NCBI GenBank assembly: GCA_963277665.1
Contig: OY728136.1
Coordinates: 810,861,123-810,925,122, forward strand
DNA from: Viscum album
Lineage: Eukaryota; Streptophyta; Magnoliopsida; Santalales; Viscaceae
Reading direction: 5' to 3'
Length of the DNA: 64,000 nucleotides
The position numbers were made by a program, and so were the translations under genes. Shown here piece by piece: positions 1 through 12,247 of this stretch. The stretch's first letter is position 1. Each line of letters opens with the position of its first letter. The notes beneath the pieces are model-generated. The model was not told where the DNA came from, searched no databases, and worked only from the letters and a program-made list of their open reading frames with translations.

Positions 1-605
1 TTAATTTGTTATGTAATGTAACAAATTTTCCAAAGAAACTAGACCTTTAAATATTATTGGTTGTATTAAGTGGAATTTTATATAATAAATCATTTTTAAA
101 TGAGAAATAAAGAGAATGTTTATTATAAGAATTCAGCATAAATCAATCATGTACCAAAATATCCGATTAAATATGTGACGCACCATGGTAGGCACAGAAT
201 CCATTTAATATTACATCATTAAAAATTTATAACATAAAATAAAATAAGATAGACAATCCTAAATATATCCCATATCATAAAAAAGTATCCATTACTACTT
301 GAATCCCATAAGGAATCATGAACACCGAATTGTTTCCTAAATTATATCTGTCATAACAAAATGTATCCCATAATTATATCATATGATATAAAGTATTACC
401 CAATTCATTATAGGTATATATAATTACAACCCCACCAATATCATAATGTAACGAAAACATATATGTTCCAAAATTTAATTAAACATTAATCATATCATAA
501 TATCATAACCTTTTTAATGAAAACTGTGTTAATAAACATTTCACCAATTCAACGGTAGCATAAACCATTCAAAATAAATGGTTTTCAAAAATTTATCATG
601 AACAC
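1..605 (-). repeat. E5 LTR, distal fragment (minus-strand gypsy LTR)
   Basis: No coding. Read on the minus strand this matches the distal third of the E2 LTR. The order of words around 380-500 (a degenerate TTACCCAATTCATT, then CCCCACCAATATCATAATG, then ATATGTTCCA) parallels the reverse complement of the E2 LTR near 29820-29880. The fragment ends where E1 begins, at 606, and continues after E1 at 12248. The true outer end of the LTR lies left of the window. Confidence 0.6.
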
Positions 606-2854
606 TATAACACCCCTGATATTTTTATGAGATATGTTTTTTAATTTAATTAATTCCTTTTATTCTATGCTACACCAAGGTAAGTGTGTACCATATGCAA
701 CACTGATTTAAAATGTGGTATACAAAAAACCATTCTTGGCTTTTGTTAAAAATAATTTCTTGTTATTCTCATATAACTCATTTATCACAAGAATGAGTTT
801 AATAAAGTTTATAAAATAATAAAATAATAAAATAACTATTTATAGATTTTATTTCTAAAATATATATGTTATAAATTCAATATAATGTTTAAAATTCATC
901 ATACAAGTTTTTTAGTCATGATATAAGAAAAAAATTAATTTTTTTGATAAAAGATATGTTTAAAAAAAATTACATTTTTCCAACATTTAATGGTGAAACC
1001 ACTTTAAATCTAGTGTTTCCGAATTTTTTGTCATATATTCTAAAAATAAAATTATTATTTTTAATTGGTACATAAAAAAATGGGAACATATTTTTTTATT
1101 TTTTGATAACTTTCCTATTTTAATGAATACTGAAAAATACTGCATTTTAATTCAAAATCCCTTTTTCATAAAATTTATTTATATTGTTAGATTATTATTT
1201 TAATTTGTTTTAAAGTATAATTAGGTTATGTTTTGATAATTTAATCCAATTTTGGTCATTTTAAGTAATTTCACATTGAAATTTGATATAAACACATGTC
1301 AATATTTTGATGGTTTTTTACTCTTTTAAACCTCGTTTTCTTGTTCACTTAACATGATTAATTTTAACTTAATTATTACAACAAATTCGTTTCAAAATTT
1401 TAAAAAATTGGTCCCATATTTCGAATAACTGGTTCAATGTTATTTTAATAAGTTACTTTTATTTTTTGGATATTATGAATAGTAACTATAGTATTTTTTT
1501 ATTTAACATGGTTAAATGTAAATCAGGTAATTGATAAAACAAATTAATATGATAAGGAAAAAAATTACACTAAAAACATCCAAAATAATATTTTATGATT
1601 AAAGGTCATCCCATAAAACTTAAATATAGGAATTGAATCTTTTAATAGAATTTTTCTATAAAAATGATATAAATATTATTAAAATAGAAGAAACTTACAT
1701 GAAAGTGACAAAATGTAACCATCTTATTTTTTACAAGTATAACAATTTTAATATTATTACAAATATAATAAAATATAAATAATAAATACTCTCCATAAAT
1801 ATAATTAAATTATATAAAGCTTGGTAATTTATTTAAATTTTTTAGAGATTAAATAATTACCTTAAAGGCTCATACAATGATGTTGTAAACGTATTTAATT
1901 GATGAAAAATCAATAAAATTGTTTTAATTAAAATGATACTAATCATTAAAATAAAAAAAAACTTGGAAAATCATATTGGTATAGAATTTATAGAACATAA
2001 TTATACAAGGGTTGTGTTATTTACTATTTGGAGAGATAAGGAAATGATTATGATACTTCAATTTTTTTTATTTAAAGTGATGTTAAAGTTTTCATATTCA
2101 TGTTTTAATAAATATAAAATTTTAAATGTTTTATTTTATAATAGATTTATATGAAAATAACTATTCTTATGAAATATATAGGATTTATCTTAATAATAAT
2201 ATTTTATTTTTAACTTTTTACCCAACTAATGAATTTATTAAATAGTTGCACAAAACTGATATGTTAATTATTTTATTGATGGAAATATCAAACTAATGTT
2301 ACTAGATATATAAGAATTAATATAATTTAGGATAATTAATATATCTAAAAAACATATAGAGGAAATTGAACCCATATAGTTTTGCGAAAATATTTTTTTC
2401 ACTATTAATATATTATCTTGTTATTTATAAAAAATCATTTAATGAAAACTGTAAAAATTGACACGATTGATATTATGTCAAAATAATGTTTTATTAAATT
2501 ATTTAAAAATAATAAATTGTTTTAGAAAATCTTAAAATATTGATTTACAACACTAAATTATAATATATTTTTCAATTATTGTATAATTCAAACCAAATAA
2601 ATAAAAATTTCACAATTTTCATATTTAACAATTTCTTACCTTAGTTATAATTAATAGAAACTAATTAGGGGTAACACTAAATGATAAGGTTTAAAATTTA
2701 AGAAAAAATAGTCTAAAATTTATTGGTTGATGATATTAAATAAATTATATTATCTCATATTATAAATTATTTCATTTTAGATGTTTTTGGATGGGGTTTA
2801 ACTTTCTAAAAAATTAATATTTTTGGAGTTTCCAAAAGCACCCCTCACCTCAAT

Positions 2855-2862
2855 TATAAAAA
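2855..2862 (+). promoter_or_regulatory. TATA box of E1 5' LTR
   Basis: TATAAAAA follows the C-rich stretch CACCCCTCACCTC and precedes CACCCTCACC. It sits at the same relative place as CCTTATAAAAGGG in the E2 LTR. The position is inferred by homology between elements. Confidence 0.5.
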
Positions 2863-3199
2863 AATACACCCTCACCTTTTCACTTCACATTTACCCATCA
2901 ATATCAGACATAACCTATCCATTTACCTTATAAAATTCCCTAGATACATTCTAGAGGTTATGGTATTCTCTTAAGACCAACCACAGTTCCTTTAAGAAGA
3001 GATCTAGAGGGAGCACGCTGAAGAAGATGTAATCTCCTTTACCAACTCTCTCAAAATCATTTCTTTTTATACATACTCTTATATTTTTTTCATTATTAAG
3101 TAATAACTATAGTATCAACTATATACTAAGATGTTTTTACGGTTATGTAACAACATTATTTCACCTTCTATCCATTCTATGAAAAAAAATCACCACATT

Positions 3200-3425
3200 T
3201 GCGTACGTATGGGTTACCGTCTCTACACCATGGTGTAATCTATTTTTCACAACCACCTTAAATGTATGGGTGTAATGATGGAAATAATAAAAATATGTGA
3301 TTATTATCACCTGGTGTGGATTATCGAACACATTATATACCATTCAATTCCTTAATATTTCACTATTATGGGAAGGATATCGTGGGCCGTTCATACATAT
3401 GACCTACCATCTCCAAAATGTAATG
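3200..3425 (+). repeat. paired LTR box, E1 5' LTR copy
   Basis: Two degenerate copies of the box that is clearest in E2. The first, at ~3200-3240, has GCGTACGTAT and ACCGTCTCTACACC. The second, at ~3388-3425, has TTCATACATATG and TACCATCTCC. They are about 187 bp apart, as in E2. Confidence 0.55.
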
Positions 3426-5096
3426 TAATTAATTCTACCATACCTTCATTAAATGTAGATTATATAGATGAATGGAATAAATAAATATGATTTATATTTT
3501 ACTAACATACTTATTTAAATGATATAACTATAACCTAAGAAGAAGAACTTATCTAAATAACATGCATAACAAAATAAAGTTAATACCTAATGGACGAGTA
3601 ATAATGTTACTAACAAATGGATTATAATATAATCATATATGATTATTTTTATCCTATAATAAGTAAATAAAATCAGTAAAATCATTATACATGATTTTTT
3701 GATACATAGAAAAGATAGAGGACCTAAGGTAAGGGATAATTTATTAATCTCGTTATTATCTGAGATTTAATATACATAATTATGTACTGGGATATATATA
3801 TATCATCCATGTCTACGTTTTATAAAAATATTTTCATATTTTTTTTATATTATCTTGTGGATTTGTAAAGTAATGTTTACCCATTTTTTGTCTTTTACTA
3901 TATAGTTTGGAAGGAATATTTCCTTTATTTTACATACTAAGTGCTTCTTTAAAATTCTTACAAAAGTATAAGATGAATTTTTTTGACATATACGACTTGA
4001 ATGGATTTTTATTCCTTAATAATGCCTTATTTTAATGAAGTGTCTCTTTAAAATTTTAAAGGTAATTTTCAATGAAATTTTTATTTTTTATAATTGAGTG
4101 GTGCTTTTAGAAAAAAAAATTTAAGAAGAAAGGGTATTTTCCACAAAAATTAATTTCAAGTATTTTATCAAATTTATTTTCCATATAAGATTAAGGATAT
4201 TTTTCAAGTATAATATTTCTATTATTCATATGGTTGTTTATGATTATAATGGAACTATATTTATGAAATCCATTTTTTACATGGATTAGGTTATTATTGA
4301 ATGATATTTAAGAAACCCATTTTATTCCTTGGGTTATGTTATGATGAATGATTTAGGTTTTTATGGAACACACATGTATGTTTTTCATTATGTGTTGTGT
4401 GGGATATATATACTTCCATTGAATTTGGTATTTTTTAATATCTTATCAGATAGACATAACTAGAACATCATGTAAATCCAATTCAGTAATAAGGGGATGG
4501 AATGGAAAGTTACCGTGGTTCAATAATATCGAGATGGAAGGACAAGTAAAAACGATTCTGTAATGGGATTTTCCCACTATGATGGTCTTGGAATTGAGAT
4601 TTAGATAATATGAAAATTATTTTCTATACTTATTATTTTTAAAAAAATTCATGTTTTACACCAATGGTATTTCCTCATGGTTCAAGATTCCTTTATGATT
4701 TATGTGTTATGAATTTCCAATTTTTATTTCATGATTCATGATTTTGATATATGTAAATTGTGGTGTGGTTTTAAATATTTATGTTCATGTTTTTACATCT
4801 TTATTTTTATGTTTCATATTTTATTTTAAATTATTTCCCTTAATGAGAATTTAAGCTCACTATTTTTCATATGTTTTCTTATCTTGATGATATAAAGAAT
4901 GATTTTTTTGTAGTAAAAATAAATAAGAAGATATTTATATGAAATATAGAAGATATTTCACCAAGTTATAAAAATGTGTTCCCAATTTACAAAGACACGA
5001 AAATAATATAGTCTTTCTGTGTTTTTTGTGTCACGTATTAAGTATTTCTAAAAAGTAACTTAATTCCCATGTACATCCATCTTAGGTCTTCACAGT

Positions 5097-5107
5097 CGGT
5101 ATCAGAG
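5097..5107 (+). other. primer-binding site of E1 (initiator Met tRNA)
   Basis: CGGTATCAGAG lies two bases after the LTR end. The usual plant site complementary to initiator tRNA-Met is TGGTATCAGAGC. The following leader (GCTTTGGAAACTAGGATGTG) also matches E2 at ~30717, which fixes the LTR/internal boundary. Confidence 0.7.
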
Positions 5108-6879
5108 TGAAGGTTTAGTCTAGCTTTGGAAACTAGGATGTGAAAACTCTAGTGATATCCCTAGTGATATTTATCTGGATATTTCCTAGGATTTACAAAT
5201 GATAAGTCTAAGTATAAGTTACAATACTAGTGTTTTTGTGATAATCATGAATAACCTAGTATTAAACCTATAATATCTTAAATTTAATTATTATAAATAA
5301 TTTACCATAATTATGTGTTTTTAATCTCTAATATGTATTTCTCACACTTTTATTTGAGGTCTGAGTCAATATCCAATACTAGATATAACATAGTTAACAT
5401 TAAATTCTTCATATGATTAAGGTTTTAGAATTACGTAAAGCAATTTCCTAAGTGGAAATATCATAAATACAATCATAAAGGTGGTACAAGTATTGGTTAT
5501 ACTTTATTGGATAAAGAGATTGTAAATGATATGTGAAAGGTATGGGATGTTCTATCTTTATTTATATACTATAAACCTATGAATATTTGTATGATTAAGT
5601 TTGGGTAACCTTAAGACAAGTTTCAAATTTTACAAAATACTAAGATGATGTATCATAAGTAATGTTTAAAGAATAAAGATGGATTCTTGAGGTGTATTTG
5701 TTTTAAATTTCAATGATTATGTTATATGAATCATGAAATATATGTGTTATCAGTAAAAGTTTTTAATTAAGGATTGGAAATGATATGTTTAATAGTTATA
5801 AGGACTTAGAAAAATAATTTATGGGTATAGTGATATACATGGAGAAAAATTGATTAAGGTAAAGATAACCCTTATTATATATCTTACGTTAAGATAATGA
5901 AGTTGGATAAATATATATTGGATTTGAATAATAAAAAATATGATTATAGTGTTATGGGATCTAATTACGAGAATTATTCTATCATGGATGAGGTACAAAA
6001 CTATTTGGGACATAAGAAATATATCCAATTAGTTTTGGAATAAGGAAACATTCTTGTCTTCAATAAGTATATATAGTAATTCAGCTTATCACCATGACAC
6101 AAGAGAATACATGATGTAGGTGATCACATATTTGGAATGTGAAAAACTAGATATAAATAATGATATATGAGGGATAAATATTAGGCTAAGTTAGTGTATC
6201 TATTTCTAAAGTTTTTAATTTTTAATTTATATATGTATTTTATGGTTATGCATTTAGAGATAGTATAAGTTAAACTCTAGATAATGATTGTATTATATCA
6301 CTATAGGTAGACTTATTCATATTTAATAACTTGTGCTAAACTTTTTGGTGTGATAAAGATAGATGAAATGAAATTTCATTATTTTTATAGATTGAAAGAT
6401 ATACTAATGCTTTAGGAATAACAGACTCAACTTCTTTTATTTGAATAAGAACTGAAGGGGAAATTGTTCAAGGGACTACCAACTATGAGATTATACTGAA
6501 ATCTAGTAGGTATATATCCTCATTAAAATTATTCAACATTAAAAAATGGATCTATACATAAAGTTGTGTCTTATTATTATAATATTTTATGATATAAATG
6601 ACCTCATTAATGATTCATTAGTTTATGGTTTTGTGATTTCTAACTTTCATGGGATCACCGAATTTCTTGGGATCTATGATCTTTATGAATTTTTATGATT
6701 TTCACCCTTACCCATTCTTCACATATGTTCTCCAACACAAAGACCAAGTTATGATTTAATTTGGGTAACAATTATTTTCCAACAATTAATTTTTAAATAG
6801 AATTTTTATTCTTTTTTTTTATTATGTTGGTTTCTATTTGTTTATTACCCAAATAAATTTTGAGGGGGAAATTCATTTT
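5108..6879 (+). pseudogene. E1 internal region, gag leader and unrecognisable remnant
   Basis: The first ~260 bases align with the E2 leader (GGAAACTAGGATGTGAAA; later TTCTCACAC and GAGTCAAT, where E2 has AGTCAATGG at its gag start). The gag start would therefore fall near 5369, but ATG is not preserved and no frame stays open. From ~5400 to 6879 I see no RT, RNase H, integrase or zinc-knuckle motif on either strand. At about 1.8 kb the region is roughly a third of E2's internal length. It may be an internal deletion or a non-autonomous form packaged by relatives. Confidence 0.5.
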
Positions 6880-6887
6880 AAAGGGGG
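6880..6887 (+). other. polypurine tract of E1
   Basis: AAAGGGGG lies a few bases before the right LTR. The context ATTCATTTTAAAGGGGG parallels TTCATTTTAAGGGGGG before the E2 right LTR. Confidence 0.7.
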
Positions 6888-9122
6888 TATTATGTAATAC
6901 CCAAATATTTTTAGGAGATATATTTTTATAATTTATCTGATACCTTTTGTTATATGACAATACAAGTTATTATTGTTCTATATGCATCACTATTTTAGCT
7001 TGTGGTATACACAACACTATGCTTGGCATGTATTTCATAGAATTTCAAGTTATTCTGATAGAACTCATTTCTCATAAAACTAAATTTATTCGAGTTAGTA
7101 AAATAATAAAATCAATACTGATGAATTTTATTAATAAAATATATTCTTAATACATTCAATATAATGTTAAAAATTCATCTTATATTGTTTTTTATACATG
7201 ATATATAGAAAAAAATATTCAGATAAAATATAGTTTTTTTAATGCATTTTTTCATCCTTCTTATGGTGTACCAATTTTAAATCCAGTATTGACAAAATTA
7301 TATCTTTTATTTGATAAAATAAAATTATTCTTTTGATGTAGGGCCTAAAATAATTTGGATATTTTTTTTGTATTTTTCAAATAACATTCATATTTTAATG
7401 AATAGTGAAAAATACTTCATTTTATTTCAAAAAATTTATCACTTGATTTATTTATATAGTTAGATTATCCTTCTACTTCTTTTAATGTATAATTATATTA
7501 ATTTGTTTTAATTTAATCAAATTTTTATCATTGGAAGTAATTTCACCAGGAAATTTGATAAGAACACGTGTCAATCTATTGATGGGTTTTTACTTTTAAA
7601 AAACCTTTTTTCTCATTCCCTCAATGAGATTAATTTTATTTTAATTTAGAAAAATTATTTGTTTGAAATTTTAGAAAATTTATTTTTTCATTTATAATTA
7701 GTGGGTCCAAATTATTTTAATAGGTTACATTTATTTTTTTGGATTTTAGGATCAGTAAAATTGGTAATTTTTATTTAATATGGCTAAAGGCAAATTGGGT
7801 AATTTAGGTAAATAATTATATGACAAGGATAAATAAATTACCCTAAATTATGAAAAATACTATTGGATGAGTAACCATCAACCCATTGAATCATAAGTAT
7901 AGGAAATAAATAATTTAATAGAATTTTTTCCTTAAAAATAATATAAATATTATTAAAATAAACAAAGTGACATGAAAGTTAACAAATGTCAGCCTCTAAT
8001 TTCATATAAGTATAATAATTTTATTATAGTGATAAACATGATTAAGCATAAATAATAAATAGTATCAAAAAATATAATGAAATTATGCACATCATGGTAA
8101 TTTATTTATAATTGTTAGAGATTAAATAATTTCCTTAAATACTTATACAATGACGATTCATAAAATATTTAATTTTTGACAAATCAAAAAAATAATTTTA
8201 ATTTAAATGAAAATAACCATTAAAAGATCAAAACACATGGAATTTTTTTGGTAGAGTATATATTGACCATAATAATACAAGGTTCAAGTTAATGACCATT
8301 TGGAGCCATATAAAAATGATTATAACACTTATAATATTTTATTTAAAGTGACGTTAAAGGTGTCACATTCATTATTAATAAATATAACATTTTTAATGAT
8401 TGATTTTCTAGAATATATATTAGAATATAAGTATTATTATTAAATATATAGGATTTATCTTCATCAAATAATTTTATTTTTGAATTTTTACCCAAAAATA
8501 TTAATATTAAATAATTACACAAAACTGCTGGATTAATTATTTTATTAATCGAAATATCAAATTAATGTTATTGAAAATACTAAAATAAATATAATTGGGA
8601 TAATTAATATATCCTAAAAAATTTTACATATAATATTTAACCAATATATTTATAATAATATAACTGGTTTTAGGTTGATATCTTATCTTAATATTTTTAA
8701 AAATCCATTAAATGAATTGTGCCAAAATTTACACTATTGATATTTTGTTAAAATAATGTTTTATTTAATTTTTTAAAAATCATAAATTATTTTCAAAAAA
8801 TATAAAATATTTATTTATTACACTAAAATGATATTGATTGTACATTTATGTTATAATTGACATCAAATAAATAAAAATTACTCTATTTTAATATTGAACA
8901 ATTTGTTACCTTAGTTAATATTAATAAAGAATAATTAAGGATAAAATGAAATGAGAAGGTTTAAAATAATATAAAAACATTTCTAAAATTTATTGGTTGG
9001 TGAGATTATAACATTATCTCCTATATTCATAAAAATTATTAAATTTTGGTGGTTTTTAGAAGGGGTTTTATTATATTTTAAATTAATATTTTGGATTTTC
9101 AAAAAGATCCCCTCACCTAAAT

Positions 9123-9130
9123 TATATAAG
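9123..9130 (+). promoter_or_regulatory. TATA box of E1 3' LTR
   Basis: TATATAAG lies after CCCCTCACC and before CTCCCTCACC, at the position equivalent to the E2 LTR TATA box. Assigned by homology only. Confidence 0.45.
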
Positions 9131-9469
9131 GAAACCTCCTCCCTCACCTCTTCACATAACATTGAGCCTTCAATATCGGTCATATCCTACCCATTTACAT
9201 TCTAAACTTCTTTATTTACATTCTAGTAGTTATTGTATTCTCAAAATCTCAAGCTTAGTCCTATTAAGATGATATCTATAAGGAGCTGAATGATGAAGAG
9301 GTAATCTCCTCTACCGAATCTATCAAGATAATTTCTTCTTCTACTTCCTCTTACTTTTTTCCATTATTATGTAATAAATACAGTATCAAAAAAATAATTA
9401 GTTATTATTATGGTTATGTAATAATCTTATTCCACCTTATATCTATCCTATGAGAAACAAAATCACCAC

Positions 9470-9705
9470 GTGTACTTACATACGGATTATCATCTCCACA
9501 TCATGGGGTAATATGATTTTCACCACCACCTTACCTGTATTGGTATAATAATGGAAATAATAACTAAATTATATTATTAAAACATAAAAATGATTCATGA
9601 AACAATAATATACCATTCACTTCAATACCATTTCACAATTATGTCAATGATATCATCGCTCCTGCGTACAAATGGTCTATCCTCACCACTATGCGATGTG
9701 ATTCA
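9470..9705 (+). repeat. paired LTR box, E1 3' LTR copy
   Basis: The first copy lies near 9470-9514 (TACTTACATACGG, CATCTCCACATCATGG) and the second near 9660-9705 (CCTGCGTACAAATGG, ATGCGATGTG). The spacing is ~185-190 bp, as in the other LTRs. Both are decayed relative to E2. Confidence 0.5.
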
Positions 9706-11358
9706 TTCTATCTAATCTTCATTAAATCATGATTATATAAATGAATTCAATGAATAAATATGATATAAATTATAATGATATAATTTTTTAAATGAAATAA
9801 CTATAACCTAAGAAGAGTAACTTATCTGGAAAAACATGCTTTTGAAAATAAAGAAGTTAATACCCGATGGATGAGTAAAAATGTTACTAACAAATGGATG
9901 ATAATAAGATAATATATGATAAATAAAATTCATTAATATGTCAATTAAATAATTAAAATAATTATTGAATATGTTTAGATACATACAAAGGATAAGATAC
10001 CAAAGGTAAGGGATAATTTCACAATCTCATTGTTATCAAAGATTTATTATATGTAAATATTTACTAGGGTGTATTTATCATCTATGTCCACGTTTTCAAA
10101 TAATGTTATAATAAAATAATTACTATTATCTTAAGGATGTTTAAAGTTATTTTTAACATTTTTTTCTTCTACTAAATGTTTTTTGAATATATCTTTCTTT
10201 CCTTTTTCATATGAGGCTTTTTTTGACTTTTAGAGAAAAAGTATGAGAAGATTGTTTTTTAACATATACATCATGAATGGATTTTTTTTAATTTCATATA
10301 ACCTTATTTCAAAGAATATGCTCTTAAATTTTTTCAATGTAATTTTCAATGAAATTATTTTCTCTTAAAAATGAGTGACTTTTTTAAATAAAGATTTTTT
10401 TAACGAATAAAGGATATTTTCCTCAAGAATTAATTTCAAGTGTCTTATAAAAATTATTTTCCACATAATATTAAGGTAATTTTTCATGAATAATATCTGT
10501 ATTATTCTTATGTTTGATTGTGTTTATGATGGAATTCTATTAAGTAAATCCACTTTTTTACATGGATTATGTTTTTATGGATTTATATTTAAGAAACCAA
10601 TTTAATTTTTTGGTTATGTTATGATGAATGATTTATGTTTTTATGGCACACATATGTATTGTTTTCATTATGTGATTGGTGGGACCTATATATTTCTCCA
10701 ATGAATTGGGTGAAGATTTATATCTCATGAGATAGACATTACTAGAACAATATGTAAACTCATTTTAGTAATATAGGGATGAAACAAAAACTAAATCTAG
10801 TTCAGTAATACAAGGTCAGAACGACAAGTTAACATGATTCAGTAATGGAAATTGTCCACTATGATGGTCTTGAAAATGAACCTTGGATTATATAGAAATG
10901 CTTTTCAATGATTATGTGTTTTCCATAATTCCATGTTTTATTCCAATGTTATTTTATCATGGTTTATGATTCCAATATGATTCATGTGTTATGAACTACC
11001 ATATTTTATTTCATGAATCAATATTTTTATATATGGTAAATGTGGTACAATTTTAAAAAGTTAGGTTCATGTTTTTACATTATTATATTTAAAATTTGAA
11101 TGATACTTTCCATTTTTTCCCTTGATGAACCTTTTATCTCAACCTTTTCATATATTTTCATTTCACCTGGAAAAGAAGAAAGGCTTTAGGTAGAAAACAT
11201 AAAAGAGAAGATCTTTATGAGAGAATTTTAAGATCTTTTAGCATGTTAATAGAATGTGTTCTTAGTTTCCAAAGGCACTAATCTTGTATAGTCTTTGGGC
11301 ATCTGTTTGTGTCATGTATTAAGTATTCTACAATAGTAATCACTACTGGAAAACTAAC

Positions 11359-11576
11359 CTATACCAACGGTTTGGAACCATTGGTATAGGCCTCCAAACC
11401 GTTGGTATAGCCTATACCAACGGTTTGGAGAACCGTGGCGAAGTAAGCCGTTGGGATAGGTCTATACCAACGGTTTTGGGAAAACCGTTGGTATAGACCT
11501 ATCCCAACAGTTTTGAAAACCATTGGCATAGGTAATATGAAAATATATTCCAACGGTTATAAAACCGTTGGTATAT
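11359..11576. repeat. CACTA left subterminal inverted repeats
   Basis: Successive palindromes built on CTATACCAACGGTTT and its complement. The cleanest, ~11393-11429, has 17-bp perfect arms (CCAAACCGTTGGTATAG and its complement) around a single base. CACTA subterminal repeats are normally transposase-binding sites; that role is inferred. Confidence 0.8.
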
Positions 11577-11847
11577 GTATTTCAAAAAAAAATACATTCG
11601 GTGTGATTTGATCCCTGAACCCTTCGTTTATAATAGAACGACTTAACCACTAACCTAATATGACTTTTTTGAACATAATTTCATAAATATATATATGTAT
11701 TATAATAATTATTTAAAATTTAGATTTATATAATGTTCTCGGGCAGTAGACCTGGAAAAAAAATCGAAGAACCTATCCCAACGGTTCGCAAAACCGTTGG
11801 GATTGGTGCATATTTTGTTTTGGGGGTGTTTGCTGGATTTTGGGAGA

Positions 11848-12170
11848 CCCTTTCCCAACGGTTTTGGAGAACCGTTGGGAAAGGGTTGGGTCTTTCCCAA
11901 CGGTTCTCCAAAACCGTTGGGAAAGGGGTGTTTTGAGCTCCCTTTCCCAACGGTTTGGGGGAACCGTTGGGAAAGACCCACCCCTTTCCCAACGGTTCTC
12001 CAAAACCGTTGGGAAAGGGGTGTTTTGAGCTCCCTTTCCCAACGGTTTGGGGGAACCGTTGGGAAAGACCCACCCCTTTCCCAATGGTCCTCCAAAACCG
12101 TTGGGAAAGGGGTGTTTTGATCTCCCTTTCCCAACGGTTTGGGAGAACCTTTGGGAAAGGGTGCCTATAC
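11848..12170. repeat. 92-bp tandem repeat of hairpins in CACTA right arm
   Basis: The string CCCTTTCCCAACGG recurs at 11848, 11940, 12032 and 12124, an exact 92-bp period with about 3.5 copies. Each unit holds two inverted pairs of CTTTCCCAACGG separated by short loops, with GGTGTTTTGAGCTC or a near copy as a linker. Confidence 0.85.
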
Positions 12171-12247
12171 CAATGGTTTTTACAAACCGTTGGTATAGAA
12201 GTGTTGGGAAAGATCCGATTTCCAGTAGTGAATGTAATTTCATTATA

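Larger units (their letters stand above)
606..5094 (+). repeat. E1 5' LTR
   Basis: Starts TATAACACCCC (family consensus TGTAACACCC) and ends just before GT plus the primer site at 5097. It aligns along its whole length with 6893-12247. Shared landmarks include the TATA box near 2855, the paired boxes at ~3200 and ~3388, and the ATGGATT and TATGTT-rich stretch at 4240-4400. It is longer than the E2 LTR (3.8 kb), mostly in the part before the TATA box. Confidence 0.75.
11338..12233. mobile_element. non-autonomous CACTA transposon with AAT target duplication
   Basis: The element body is 11341-12230 (890 bp). The left end reads CACTACTGGAAAAC and the right end, reverse complemented, CACTACTGGAAATC, giving a 12-bp perfect terminal inverted repeat. 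It is flanked on both sides by AAT, the 3-bp target duplication expected for CACTA (En/Spm) elements. Both subterminal regions are packed with inverted copies of CCAACGGTTT. The left arm has CTATACCAACGG units and the right arm CTTTCCCAACGG units, with AT-rich DNA at ~11580-11770 between. There is no transposase, so it must be mobilised in trans. The long open frames it produces on both strands (around 11709-12298) are by-products of the repeats and are not genes. Confidence 0.9.
606..12247 (+). mobile_element. E1: Ty3/gypsy LTR retrotransposon with short internal region
   Basis: Two long direct repeats (606-5094 and 6893-12247, the latter split by a CACTA element) flank about 1.8 kb of internal DNA. 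A primer-binding site follows the left repeat and a purine tract precedes the right one. The repeats begin TATAACACCC and TGTAATACCC, like TGTAACACCC in E2. Without the CACTA insert the LTRs are about 4.49 and 4.46 kb, in good agreement. The internal part is far shorter than the ~5 kb of E2 and no pol domain could be read, so this copy is deleted or non-autonomous. I found no matching 5-bp target duplication (AACAC left, CGTCA right). It sits inside the E5 LTR. Confidence 0.75.
6893..12247 (+). repeat. E1 3' LTR, interrupted by a CACTA element
   Basis: Begins TGTAATACCC and ends TTTCATTATA, comparable to GGTCATTATA at the E2 LTR end. The CACTA element at 11341-12230 interrupts it 14 bases before its 3' end. 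With that removed, the bases AATGTAATTTCATTATA continue the LTR as AATGTATTGGTCGTTATA does in E2. Short open frames inside it are chance frames. Confidence 0.75.

Noticed and set aside
8983..9205. Overlapping open frames on both strands near the E1 right-LTR promoter
   Set aside because: They lie in LTR sequence. The equivalent stretch of the other E1 LTR is not open, so no coding constraint is shown.
11341..12230. CRISPR-like array from the regular 92-bp repeats
   Set aside because: Units are palindromic arms in a transposon with CACTA ends and a 3-bp target duplication, and there are no unique spacers. The window is plant DNA.
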